Source: Streptomyces ruber (GTDB lineage: Bacteria; Actinomycetota; Actinomycetes; Streptomycetales; Streptomycetaceae). Taken from it: DNA of 64,000 bases. This document shows positions 52,729-61,699 of the stretch, in pieces (the stretch's first letter is position 1; every line of letters begins with the position of its first letter). Below the pieces are notes generated by a model that was not told the DNA's origin, made no database searches, and worked only from the letters and a program-made list of their open reading frames with translations. A program made the translations under genes and the position numbers. The DNA is taken from the NCBI RefSeq assembly GCF_014648075.1, contig NZ_BMQK01000021.1, positions 45,054 through 109,053 of the forward strand. The letters are read 5' to 3'.

Positions 52729-53133
52729 ATGTCCCCGTCCATGCTCAACGTCGGACTGGATCCAGCGCTGGTGGACGACGCGCCCTCGTCACGGGCGGCG
52801 TTCCCTGAAATCGACGCCGAGGCGGTCCGGGCCGGAATGGCCGCGGGCCGGGCTCGGCTCGAGGAGCTCGGCCTCAGTGTCGATGTCTGCCTGCTCGACT
52901 ACGGCCGCACGGCCGAGGCGGTCTTTCGCGCCGCGTTGACCGCCAAGGACTACGACATCGTGCTGATCGGCGCCGGCGTCCGGCTGGACCCGGAGCTGAC
53001 CCCGCTGTTGGAGGTGCTGGTCAACACCACCCACGAGCTGGCACCCGGCGCGAAGCTCTGCTTCAACGTCAGCCCGACGACGGCTGTCGAAGCCGTCCAG
53101 CGGTGGTGGCCCGAACACAAGCCGCTGGTCTAG
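52729..53133 (+). CDS. Conserved-looking unknown protein, 134 residues
   Basis: ATG 52729 with CGGAGG ten bases upstream. Sequence features: NVGLDPALVDDAPSSRAAFP, LEELGLSVDVCLLDYGRTAE, DYDIVLIGAGVRLDPELTPL, LEVLVNTTHELAPGAKLCFN and ending WWPEHKPLV. It is soluble, alpha/beta-like, without membrane segments. The DIVLIGAGVR strand suggests a Rossmann-like or response-regulator-like fold, but no catalytic motif is visible. It sits between the divergent LuxR gene and the SDR, 53 bases before the SDR, so cotranscription is likely. Family not recognised. Confidence 0.8.
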   Translation: MSPSMLNVGLDPALVDDAPSSRAAFPEIDAEAVRAGMAAGRARLEELGLSVDVCLLDYGRTAEAVFRAALTAKDYDIVLIGAGVRLDPELTPLLEVLVNTTHELAPGAKLCFNVSPTTAVEAVQRWWPEHKPLV

Positions 53134-53186
53134 GCGCTCCATAGCACTCAAGAGACGATTCGATGAACGGGAGGCGGTCTTCCGCC

Positions 53187-53960
53187 ATGTCTGCAAGAGC
53201 ACTCGAGGACAAGGTCGCACTGGTCACCGGCGGCAGCCGGGGCATCGGCCGGGCGATCGCGGAGCGGCTCGCCCAGGACGGCGCCGCCGTCGGCGTCACC
53301 TACGCCCGCGACGAGACGGCGGCGAGCGAGACCGTCGAAAACATCCGCAAGAACGGAGGACGGGCCTTCGCACTCCAGGCGGGGCTGGGCGAACGCGGCG
53401 ACGCGGCCCGCCTCTGGGCCGCCTTCGACGCCGCGGGCACGGAGCACGTGCCCGACGGGAAGCTCGACATCATCGTCAACAACGTCGGCATCGGGGATTT
53501 CGCATCCCTGGAGTCGTTGACCGAGGACGCCTTCGACAAGGTCTTCGCCGTGAACGTGCGTGCACCGTTCTTCGTCACGCAGCAGGGACTGCCGCGCCTG
53601 CGCGACGGGGGCCGGATCATCAACATCTCCAGCTCCGTGGCCCGCCTGGCCACGCCGGGAATGATCGCCTACGGCGCCACCAAGGGAGCCCTGGACAACT
53701 TCAGTCTCGCCCTCGCCAAGGAGCTGGGCCCCCGGGGCATCACGGTCAACTCGGTGGCCCCCGGAACCGTCCTCACCGATGCCAGCGCGGCCACCCTGCT
53801 GGGCGATCCGCATGCCGAGGCGCAAGCGGCGTCTCTTGCCGCCCTCGGCCGGATCGGGCGGCCGGAAGACATGGCCGACATCGTGGCCTTCCTCGCCTCC
53901 GACGACGCACGCTGGGTAACCGGCCAGGTCATCGACGCAACGGGAGGCATGGCCCTCTGA
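53187..53960 (+). CDS. Short-chain dehydrogenase/reductase (FabG-like)
   Basis: 257 residues from ATG 53187 (ATG 53163 would add eight residues). Classical motifs: LVTGGSRGIGRAIAERLAQD, NNVGIG, INISSSVARLATPGMIAYGA with Ser and Tyr-x-x-x-Lys (YGATK), and APGTVLTD. The end VTGQVIDATGGMAL is typical. Full length for FabG-type NADP oxidoreductases. Immediately followed by an IS fragment. Likely controlled by the LuxR gene. Confidence 0.92.
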   Translation: MSARALEDKVALVTGGSRGIGRAIAERLAQDGAAVGVTYARDETAASETVENIRKNGGRAFALQAGLGERGDAARLWAAFDAAGTEHVPDGKLDIIVNNVGIGDFASLESLTEDAFDKVFAVNVRAPFFVTQQGLPRLRDGGRIINISSSVARLATPGMIAYGATKGALDNFSLALAKELGPRGITVNSVAPGTVLTDASAATLLGDPHAEAQAASLAALGRIGRPEDMADIVAFLASDDARWVTGQVIDATGGMAL

Positions 53961-53966
53961 CGTGCT

Positions 53967-54142
53967 AAGGAGAGGAACACCGTCGAGCGGCTGATCAACA
54001 AGATGAAGGCCTGGCGTGGCATCGCCACCCGGTACGACAAGTCTCCCGACAGCTACCTCGCCGGCCTCCACCTACGCGCCTCGATGATCTGGCTCAAGGA
54101 CCTCACCCGAGCCACCCATTGATCGGAACTCAATACGGTCCC
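53967..54142 (+). mobile_element. 3' end fragment of the 50473-type IS, inverted
   Basis: From aaggagaggaacaccgtcga to the terminal tacggtccc the sequence is nearly identical (one difference noted: aaggac for aagggc) to the transposase 3' end of the IS at 50473-51567, in opposite orientation, followed by TA. It encodes RNTVERLINKMKAWRGIATR without the rest of the transposase. Confidence 0.85.
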
Positions 54143-54453
54143 TAGGGCACCACCCGGGCCGTGCCCGTCTCCGGCAGGCGGCCACCGCCTGGCTGACCGA
54201 TGACGCCCCTGCACCCCACACCGCCGCCACCGCTCTGCCTTCGCGCCAGTGGACTGTGCTGCCACCACGACGCCGTTTGGGTCATCAATTCGTCCAAGAC
54301 ATCCTGCTGTGCATCTCTGTCACCGCTGCCAAGACGCATCACTCTGCGTGAGGCCGCGCAGCGGTAGGCTGGCCGGTTGGAAGAGACCTCCATCTGTCGG
54401 GGTTGGGCTGAGGCAGTCGGCAGGCGGGTAACGGACGGTGAAGGAGTCCGCAC
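54143..54453. other. Short intergenic region upstream of STAS/RsbA-like genes
   Basis: 310 bases without a gene. It should contain the promoter of the following two-gene unit. AAGGAG at 54442-54447 is the ribosome binding site for the STAS gene. Confidence 0.4.
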
Positions 54454-54810
54454 ATGGATTCCCGACATGTGGTGGGCGGGGCCGGTCCGGTGGTGCCCGG
54501 AAGGGCTGCGTTGGAGGTGAGCCCGTTGCCCAGCCGTTGCGGGATACGTGCCCGTGGTGAGATCAGTGAGATCACCCGCCCCTCCTGGGAGCGGGCCCTG
54601 ACGGAGCTGTCCCGGCACCACGAGGGTGTGTCCTGTGTGGAACTGTCCGAGGTGGCCTTCGTCGACGTGGCCGGGGTGACGGCACTGGCGGTCACCGCCA
54701 TGAACCTGCCCGGCGGCAAGGTCGTGGTCAAGTATCCCCCGCCGCAGCTGCCGCGGGTGCTGGAGATGTTCTGGCCGGGCCTGGAGCGGATCGAGGTGAC
54801 GCCGCGATGA
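54454..54810 (+). CDS. STAS-domain anti-sigma factor antagonist-like protein
   Basis: 118 residues, AAGGAG seven bases before the ATG. RCGIRARGEISEITRPSWER and SCVELSEVAFVDVAGVTALA give the STAS core. The usual D-[ST]-S-G phospho-acceptor motif reads VDVAGV here, so the Ser normally phosphorylated is replaced and the protein may act without phosphorylation. It overlaps the next gene by four bases (ATGA), so it partners with that sensor kinase-like protein. Confidence 0.85.
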   Translation: MDSRHVVGGAGPVVPGRAALEVSPLPSRCGIRARGEISEITRPSWERALTELSRHHEGVSCVELSEVAFVDVAGVTALAVTAMNLPGGKVVVKYPPPQLPRVLEMFWPGLERIEVTPR

Positions 54811-55739
54811 CCACAGTGTCCACCCACGAGGCGTTCGTACATCCCGCCCTGTTCTACCGCAGCGAGCAGGAGTACACCCGGCAGACGGTGTCCTTCCTGA
54901 GAGAGGGCCTGGCCCACGACGAGCCGATGGCCGTCGCGGTGCCCGGCCCCAACCTGGAGGTGATCAGGGCCGGGCTGGGCGCGGACACCGAAGGCATCCT
55001 GTTCCTGGACATGACCGAGGCCGGGCGCAACCCCGGACGGATCATCCCTCATGTGCTGCGGGGCTTCGCCGACGCCCACCCGGAGAGGCGGGTGCGGATC
55101 ATCGGCGAGCCGATCTGGGCGGGCCGGTCCGACGTGGAGTATCCGGCGTGCGCGCAGCACGAGGCGCTGATCAATGCTGCGTTCGAGGGCCGGGCAGCAA
55201 CGATTCTGTGCCCGTATGACGAGACGCGGCTGCACCCGGAGGTGATCACGGACGCGCGGGTCACCCATCCCGCCGTCATCCACGGTGACGGCCGCCGGGA
55301 GGTCAGCGGCGTCTACGACTGGCAGGCCGTGGTCGCCCGCTACAACCAGCCGCTGGCGCCCGCCCCGGACGCCGCCGTCTTCCCCTACGGTGGCGAAGAC
55401 CTCCCCGCGGCCCGCCAGTTCGCCGTCTCCCAGGCGGCACGGCTGGGCCTGGCCGGGGAGCGGCTGACGGACGCGGAGCTGGCGGTCGCGGAGCTGACGA
55501 CGAACAGTGTCGTCCACGGCGGGGGACGCGGGACGCTGGCGGTCTGGGCCGAGCAGGGGCAGCTCGTGTGCGAGGTCCGCGACGCTGGCCGGCTGTCCGA
55601 TCCGCTGGCGGGCCGCCGCCCGCCCGAGCTGGGGCAACTCGGCGGCCGGGGCCTGATCCTGGTGCACTACGTGGCTGACCTGGTCCGCCTGCACACCACG
55701 GGCGACGGCACGACCGTGCGGTTCTACCTCAGCCTGTGA
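54807..55739 (+). CDS. RsbA-like anti-sigma kinase: MEDS sensor domain plus HATPase
   Basis: 310 residues. N-terminal MEDS domain (HPALFYRSEQEYTRQTVSFL, LREGLAHDEPMAVAVPGPNL, CAQHEALINAAFEGRAATIL, CPYDET). A C-terminal HATPase_c of the RsbW type follows (LTDAELAVAELTTNSVVHGG with the N box, CEVRDAGRL G1 box, GGRGLILVHYVADLVRLHTT). Streptomyces has many such paralogues, which phosphorylate STAS partners or bind sigma-B-like factors. It is coupled to the upstream STAS gene by an ATGA overlap. No sigma factor is in this window. Intact. Confidence 0.92.
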   Translation: MTTVSTHEAFVHPALFYRSEQEYTRQTVSFLREGLAHDEPMAVAVPGPNLEVIRAGLGADTEGILFLDMTEAGRNPGRIIPHVLRGFADAHPERRVRIIGEPIWAGRSDVEYPACAQHEALINAAFEGRAATILCPYDETRLHPEVITDARVTHPAVIHGDGRREVSGVYDWQAVVARYNQPLAPAPDAAVFPYGGEDLPAARQFAVSQAARLGLAGERLTDAELAVAELTTNSVVHGGGRGTLAVWAEQGQLVCEVRDAGRLSDPLAGRRPPELGQLGGRGLILVHYVADLVRLHTTGDGTTVRFYLSL

Positions 55740-56189
55740 AACCTGTGGGGTGACCACCGACCGGGCGGCCGCCCGCATCGGCGCGGTCACCTCCCGGCCC
55801 GTCATCACCTCGCACCACCACCTGATCGGCATGGCCTCCGTCCACCACCAGCCCAGCCGATGGCCCGCCGGACAACGCCGCCGCCCGCACGCCCTCGCCC
55901 ACGCCACCGGCCGACTCGCTCACAACCCAGCCTGACCGACCGCGCCGGCGTCCACCCTGCGGCCACTGTGGTGCAGTGGTTCACCTCGGCGCAGCGGCCC
56001 GCGTGCCCCGACCCCCCGCCCGGGGCATGTAGACGGCTTCCGGCGCGTGCCTGTGTCGGTGCGCTCGTAGCAGTGCGGCTCCAGCGCGCCTTTCGCACCG
56101 TCGGTGAGGGTGACACCGTCGGTGAGGGTGACCAGGACGTCACTGCGCCGACTGCGGGCAGCAGCGGCAGATCAGGGCCGCCTGGCCGC
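55740..56189. other. 450 bases with a small open frame and an 18-base tandem repeat
   Basis: A 61-codon frame from GTG 55750 (TTDRAAARIGAVTSRPVITS) ends at 55935 but lacks a clear RBS and recognisable family. Two exact copies of accgtcggtgagggtgac lie at 56097-56132. The remainder looks like eroded upstream sequence of the integrase pseudogene. Confidence 0.35.
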
Positions 56190-57682
56190 TCGGGCCGGTT
56201 CGTGCGACGTGCTACAGCCGCCGCACCCGCCATCCGGCCCCGGGTTCGGAATGCCGGACCCTGCGGGTGCTGGTCGGCCGGTCCGAGCGGGGAGACCTCT
56301 GCGGGCCGTGCTCGGGGACGGACATCGACTTCGCCTGCCGCCGCTGCCACTTCCCCGGGAACGTCTACGCCGACGGGCTGTGTGTCCGCTGCGTGGTGAG
56401 CGACTGCGTGAATGACCTGCTCAGCGACGCGGACGACACGGACGGCACGCTCGTGCCGCAGCCGCAGCCGCGTCCGCTGGCCGAGCAGCTCGCCCAGGCT
56501 TCACAGCCTCACTCGATACGTCTCTGGTTACGGCGGAGCGCATCCGCCCGGCTCCTCGCCAGCTCGCCGCGCAGAGGGCCGAAATCACCCACGAGGCGCT
56601 GGTCGGTCTGCCCCAGGACCGCAGCTGCCGCCATGTCCGCGAACTTCCGGTCACCACCGGGGTACTGTCCCGCCGCGAGGAGCACTTCGCCCGCTTGCAG
56701 CTCCTATTCGATGCGATCCTCGCGCAGCTGCCGCCGGACCAGGCCCGGATCATCCGACCGTTCGCCGAATGGAGCGTCCTGCGCGACGCCCGCCGCCGGT
56801 CCGGACGCGGCCGCTACACCATTCACGCATCGCACGCCGACCGGGCGGACATCCGAGTCGCCGTCCAGTTCCTCGACTGGCTGCAGACCCACCGGCTCAG
56901 CCTCGACACCCTGGCACACGACCATCTCGACCAGTGGCTGACCTCCCGCTATGCCCGCCCCCCTCGAATCGTTCATCCGGTGGACCGTCGCCCGCCGACT
57001 CACCGGCAAGCTCGTTGTCCACCGCACCCGCAGCGGTTTCCCGTCCCAGTTCCTCACCGAGGACGCACGCGATCAGCAGCTCAGGCGCTGCCTCAATGAC
57101 GACTCCCTCCCCCGCGAAGCCCGCATCGCCGGGGCACCGACCCGGCTCCATGCCCTCCCCACATCCAGGATCGTCCAGCTCACCACCGACCGCTTCCACC
57201 GCGACGCGGACGGTGCCTACCTCACGATCGACAAGAACGCGGTGCTCCTGCCGCCCAGGCTGGCCCGCCTGGTCGAGGAACGGATCGCCCGCCCATCCGA
57301 CGGCCTCTCGATCCTCCGACAGCCCTCGAGCGACCAGCCCAGGTTCCTGCTGCCCGGGCGCCCGCCCAGCCGGCCGCGGTCAGCCTCCTGGATCCAGACC
57401 CTGCTGAAGAAGCACGGCCTGCCGGTCATCCACGCACGCAACACCGCGATGACCGAGGCGGTCACCGGCCTTCCCCCGACCGTGGTCGGCGACCTGTTCG
57501 GCGTCCCTCCAGGAACCGCACACCTCTGAGCCCAGTACGCACAGGACAGCTGGACGGAGTACCTCACAGCCCTCGAGCACGACCCGCCTCCCCGACAAGG
57601 CAAGCCAGTCCCGCTACCCGTCCCCCGATCTGCGGCCGATCCCGCTTGGCGGCAGTGGCCGACGGCCCCCGCACACCGTTGA
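56190..57682 (+). pseudogene. Zinc-ribbon site-specific recombinase remnant
   Basis: Frames in order: RSERGDLCGPCSGTDIDFAC, RRCHFPGNVYADGLCVRCVV (paired CxxC ribbons); later QLLFDAILAQLPPDQARIIR, DIRVAVQFLDWLQTHRLSLD; then FIRWTVARRLTGKLVVHRTR, LPTSRIVQLTTDRFHRDADG and FLLPGRPPSRPRS. A TGA at 57527 stands where family members have Trp (TAHL-stop-AQYAQDSWTEYLTA), and sequence-like coding continues to 57682. At least three frame changes plus the nonsense codon. The core-binding and catalytic-like domains resemble tyrosine-type integrases without obvious active-site residues; I know the family as a Streptomyces accessory recombinase-like protein. Confidence 0.6.
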
Positions 57683-57835
57683 GCTGGCAACAACTGCCGG
57701 GGCGCCGCCCGTCTCATACCGGCTGGGCGCCCGCGCAGCCCGTCCCTGGCGCATGCCGCAGAAAGCCTGTGACGGCCCGTCGGACACCGCCCGCCTGCCT
57801 GCGCGTACTCGCGATGATCCGAGCGCCGGAACCGA

Positions 57836-58201
57836 TCAGAGCTCCACAGCGCCGGTCCTTCCGTTACGGACTTCTTCCGCGTCAGCCGGAAGCGTGCTCG
57901 GGCGCAGAGAGCGGCTGGCTGAGGTTTCGGTACGCGACCGGCCGCGGGAAGTCAGGATGTCGAGCCGGACTTTCAACCCGACCACTCCGAGAGCCAGGGC
58001 CAGGGTCAGGGTGTTGGTCATAGCGATGGCGATGTCGCGCTTCAGGAGTCCGTAGATCATCCAGAGGGTGACACCGGTGCCGAAGACCGCGAGGTAGAGC
58101 CAGGAGAAGTCCGCCGTCGAGCGTGTGCGCCACGACTTGAGCAACTGCGGCAGCCAGCAGCACGTGGTCAGGGTGCCCGCGACGAGTCCTAGAACGATCA
58201 T
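57836..58201 (-). CDS. SemiSWEET/PQ-loop family transporter
   Basis: About 121 residues from ATG 58201 with AAGGGA upstream. Three helices: MIVLGLVAGTLTTCCWLPQL (with the P-Q motif), FSWLYLAVFGTGVTLWMIYG and IAMTNTLTLALALGVVGLKV, the triple-helix bundle of bacterial SemiSWEETs that dimerise into a sugar carrier. The hydrophilic C-terminal tail of about 35 residues is longer than usual. A possible partner is the divergent GntR gene. Intact. Confidence 0.88.
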   Translation of the reverse strand: MIVLGLVAGTLTTCCWLPQLLKSWRTRSTADFSWLYLAVFGTGVTLWMIYGLLKRDIAIAMTNTLTLALALGVVGLKVRLDILTSRGRSRTETSASRSLRPSTLPADAEEVRNGRTGAVEL

Positions 58202-58290
58202 GTTGTCCCTTCTGGGGCGTGCAGCGACTGTTGCAGTTCGGACGGGCAGTTCGTCGCCTGTGAGACGCCCGGCCACGGTATCGGGATGGT

Positions 58291-58474
58291 TGTATATACA
58301 GTCAAGGGTCGTTCCAGCTCGGCGTCAAGCCAGGATGCACCGCTGTTCAGGCACCATCTCGTTCAGTCGACACAGGGATCCAACACGGTGGACCATGGCG
58401 CCGGTGGCGCAGGAACACCTATAGGTGGGCGGATCAGGCGACTACTGGCCGACGTCTCGACTAGCTGTATAGAC
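58291..58474. promoter_or_regulatory. GntR operator candidates and leaderless promoter
   Basis: The palindrome tgtatataca (58291-58300) lies before the SemiSWEET gene, and the related ctgtatagac (58465-58474) lies just before GTG 58482. The latter also reads as a -10 box (tatagac) seven bases from the GTG, so the GntR mRNA is probably leaderless and autoregulated. The first site may act on the SemiSWEET promoter. Confidence 0.55.
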
Positions 58475-58481
58475 TGCTTGC

Positions 58482-59228
58482 GTGACCCATCATGCTCACC
58501 CTGATTTCGCGCCCCGCTACTACACGATCGAGCAGGCTCTGAGGGCCCGGATCGCCGGTCTCCAGCCGCACGATGCCCTGCCCTCAGAGTCCGAGCTCGC
58601 GAAGGAGTTCGGGGTCAGCCGCATGACAGCGCGTGCAGCGGTCGTGCGGCTGGTCGCCGACGGCCTCGTCTACCGTGAGACCGGCCGGGGCACCTTCGTG
58701 GCCACGCCGCCCACCCGAAGGCGCGCCGACAGCCTGGTCAGGTTCAGCCAGGAGATGCGGGCACAAGGCAAGCGCCCCACCTCCCGCATCGTCAGCAGCC
58801 AGACGCGGGCGGCCAGGCAGACCGAGCTCGCCCGGCTCAGACTCGAGCAGGGATCCCAGGTCGTGGCCATCACGCGGGTACGGCTGGCCGACGCCGTGCC
58901 CATCGCCCTGGAGCGCTCCGCCTTCCCCACCACCGCCGCAGGGCTGCTGGACTGCGACCTGGTCAACGAATCGCTCCATGAGGCGCTGGCCGACCTGGGA
59001 TTCGTGCCCACCATCGGACACGCCTCGCTGTCCGCCGGCAACGCCGCCGATCTGGAAGCCGAGCTGCTCCAGATCGAGCCGGGGGTGGCCCTGCTCGTCG
59101 AGCAACGCCTCATCCTCGACCAGAACGGCGACCCGCTCGAGTTCACGGAGTCCAGGTACATCGGCGACCGGTATGCGCTCGATGTGACGTTCGACGTACA
59201 GCACGACCAAGGACCGACGCAGCCCTGA
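58482..59228 (+). CDS. GntR family regulator, HutC subfamily
   Basis: 248 residues from GTG 58482. Winged HTH: YYTIEQALRARIAGLQPHDA, LPSESELAKEFGVSRMTARA, GLVYRETGRGTFVATPPTRR. The UTRA ligand domain follows (SLVRFSQEMRAQGKRPTSRI, VVAITRVRLADAVPIALERS, EFTESRYIGDRYALDVTFDV). HutC-type proteins bind small metabolites such as sugars or urocanate. It is followed 23 bases later by a phosphatase-like gene, making a two-gene unit. Intact. Confidence 0.93.
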   Translation: MTHHAHPDFAPRYYTIEQALRARIAGLQPHDALPSESELAKEFGVSRMTARAAVVRLVADGLVYRETGRGTFVATPPTRRRADSLVRFSQEMRAQGKRPTSRIVSSQTRAARQTELARLRLEQGSQVVAITRVRLADAVPIALERSAFPTTAAGLLDCDLVNESLHEALADLGFVPTIGHASLSAGNAADLEAELLQIEPGVALLVEQRLILDQNGDPLEFTESRYIGDRYALDVTFDVQHDQGPTQP

Positions 59229-59251
59229 AGCAACCGACAAGGGACCAGACC

Positions 59252-60094
59252 ATGCGCGTGACATTCGCCTCCCACGCGGGCTCGGCGCACAAGCCCAACG
59301 AAGACTTCCTCGCCGCCGGCCCGCAGGTCGCACTCGTCCTGGACGGACTGACCTCGCCGCCCGAACTCGGATCCGGCTGCATCCACGGCACACCCTGGTT
59401 CGTCAGCCAGCTGGGCACGCATCTGCTGCGTGAAGCAACATGCCGGCCGAAAGATCCGCTGGCCGACTGCGTAGCCGAGGCCATCACCCGCGTCGCCGAC
59501 CTCCACCACGACACCTGCGACCTGACCCACCCGGGAACGCCCTCGTGCTCCGTGGCACTGCTGCGCGAAGGACCGGACACCGTCGACCACCTGTCCCTCT
59601 TCGACTCCGTCATCCTGCTCGACGGACCCGGCGGGCTGAAGACCTTCTCCGACCTGCGCGCCGACGGCTACGCCCAGCACGAGCACAAGGAGACCACCCG
59701 CCACCGCATCGGAACCGCCGCACACCGACACGCCGTCAGCCGCCTCGTCGCGGCCCAGCGCCCCCACCGCAACGTCCCCGCCGGCTACTGGGTGGCCGCG
59801 ACCGACCCCGCGGCGGCCCACAACGCCGTGACAGGCTCGGTACCGCGGTCGGAGGTCACCCGCGCAGCCATCCTGAGCGACGGAGCCTCCTGCCTCGTCG
59901 AGGACTACAAACTCACCGACTGGGCCGGCTTGCTGGACCTGCTGGAGACCCAGGGACCCGACGCCGTCATCGCACGCGTCCGGCAAGCAGAAACATCCGA
60001 TCCGCGCGGAGAACGCTGGCCCCGCTACAAGGCCAGCGACGACTCAACCGCCGTCCTCTGCCTGCTCGACAGCCCCGTACCAGCCAGCCGATGA
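59252..60094 (+). CDS. PP2C-like serine/threonine phosphatase-fold protein
   Basis: 280 residues, AAGGGA upstream. The start VTFASHAGSAHKPNEDFLAA corresponds to PP2C motif 1 (N-E-D), VALVLDGLTS to the second Asp site (normally D-G-x-G), ILSDGASCLVED to the S-D-G motif and YKASDDSTAVLCLLD to the final D-D-x-[ST]. The usual GG after the second Asp is missing and loops differ, so it is a divergent PP2C whose metal ligands are mostly retained. Linked to the GntR gene; its target is unknown. Intact. Confidence 0.75.
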   Translation: MRVTFASHAGSAHKPNEDFLAAGPQVALVLDGLTSPPELGSGCIHGTPWFVSQLGTHLLREATCRPKDPLADCVAEAITRVADLHHDTCDLTHPGTPSCSVALLREGPDTVDHLSLFDSVILLDGPGGLKTFSDLRADGYAQHEHKETTRHRIGTAAHRHAVSRLVAAQRPHRNVPAGYWVAATDPAAAHNAVTGSVPRSEVTRAAILSDGASCLVEDYKLTDWAGLLDLLETQGPDAVIARVRQAETSDPRGERWPRYKASDDSTAVLCLLDSPVPASR

Positions 60095-60234
60095 ACCCCG
60101 CCCGCGGTGACCACCACCAGCACCAGATCCTCGTCACGTGGAGGGCCGCGTCCCTCACCAGCACTGATCATCTGCAGCGAAGACGAGACGCAGCTCATGC
60201 ATGGCGCGGGGTCAGGAAACTGCCTCGTCACCAG

Positions 60235-60957
60235 TCAAGGGCGCCCCAGGGACCGGCCGCGTAGCGCGACCGGTCCCGCGCCGCGGACGCCGGGATGCTC
60301 ACGCAGCCAGGCGGTCACCGTCACCGCCAGGCGGTCGGGCAGCACGTCGATACGCTCGCCGTTGTCCGCGTTCGTGATGACCGTGGCATAGCGGTGGCTC
60401 TTGAGCAGGGCGAACTCGTCGATCCCGGCCACCACGGGCGTGGGCCGGCCGGGCAGCGGCATGCGCATCAGACAGTTCAGCACCGACGCCGCGGACAGCG
60501 TCTGATGCAGCACCACGAGCAGCCGGGCACCGGCCGAGCCCGCCAGCACCACCGCGACCGCCTCGACGATCCGCCGCAGCGCCGGCGTCCTGCGCTGGTA
60601 TCGCTCCGTCAGCCCGTCGACCTGCTCGACGAACGTTGCCCTCGGGCAGGCCGAGTTCTCGCAGTACAGCCGCCGCACCGAAAGATCGATCACCACGGGC
60701 CGCCCGCCGACCGACTCGTCCGCGACGTGACGCACATACCGCGAGTGCACCCAGTCCGACTCCTGACGACACCCTGGGCACGCACGGCGCGCATCTTCCC
60801 TGGTGAACGCGGTGATCCTCACGGCCTCCGGGTCGGTGCTCACCCGCTCAACGCGTAACCCCGCCAGCCGGGGCAGCAGTTCGTCAATGGTGACGTCACA
60901 CACCGCCAGCCTGGCACCGGCAGTCCGAGTCATGCGGCCAATCGTCAGAACAATCAA
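60235..60957 (-). pseudogene. ISL3-family transposase, N-terminal part
   Basis: From about 60933: VCDVTIDELLPRLAGLRVER, the zinc finger CPGCRQESDWVHSRYVRHVA plus CENSACPRATF, then LVVLHQTLSAASVLNCLMRM, PVVAGIDEFALLKSHRYATV (first catalytic Asp) and LPDRLAVTVTAWLREHPGVR. It ends at 60235, about 240 residues, where the family continues to 400-530. Truncated before the second and third acidic residues. Confidence 0.8.
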
Positions 60958-61049
60958 CGCCTACGAGAATCTTCGAAGAGCCGCTCGTTCTGACAGACCC
61001 CGTCCACGCCGTGCCCGGCCCCGCCCAGGACCGCAGAACGAGGTCCCGC

Positions 61050-61603
61050 GCAGGACCGGACGGCCCGACGTGTGGCTGCTGGGCTCCTCCGGCTACTCCG
61101 CCCGGCTCGCCGCCGCCCTCGGCCTGCCCCTGTCCTTCGCCGCCCACCTCGCCCCGGAGAACGCCGTCCCCGCCGTCGAGCTGTACCGGGAGCAGTTCCG
61201 ACCCTCGCCCGTCCTCGCCGAGCCGTACGTCATGGTCAGCGTCGGCGTCCTCGCCGACGACGGCGAGAGCGAGGCCCGCGTCCGGGCCCACGCCCTCTCC
61301 CACGCCATGCTGCGCATGTTCACCGGTCGGCCCTTTCTCATCCCCACGCCGAAGCAGGCGGACACCCTGTACGCCTCGGCCAGCAGCGCCGAACGCGAGG
61401 CCGTGGACGCCTGGACGTCCCGCATCGTGTACGGCACCGCCGACCGCGTCGTCGAGGGCGTCAACCATGTACAGGCGACCACCGGTGCCGACGAGATCAT
61501 CCTCGTGCCCGAGGCCCACTCCCCCGATGCCCTGCCCCGCTCCACGGCACTCATCGCCGACGCCTACGGCATCCCCGATACGGCTGCGGACAAGGCCGCC
61601 TGA
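61050..61603 (+). pseudogene. Luciferase-like monooxygenase (MsnO8-type), C-terminal fragment
   Basis: RPDVWLLGSSGYSARLAAAL, GLPLSFAAHLAPENAVPAVE, LYREQFRPSPVLAEPYVMVS and LIADAYGIPD match the C-terminal half of flavin-dependent LLM-class oxidoreductases. The N-terminal half (about 140 residues) is missing, lost next to the ISL3 fragment at 60957. The remaining frame is open with clean codon use, so the deletion is probably recent. Confidence 0.75.
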
Positions 61604-61699
61604 CCTCTGCGTCCGCGACGCGAACGCTGGATGGCGCACCAGAGCACGATGCGCCATCGGGGAGCGCGCCGCGCTCTCGCCGGCCGGCCTGCTCCTCGC

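Noticed and set aside
55750..55935. 61-codon frame as a real small gene
   Set aside because: No RBS, Arg/His/Pro-rich composition and no family; mentioned only in the gap description.
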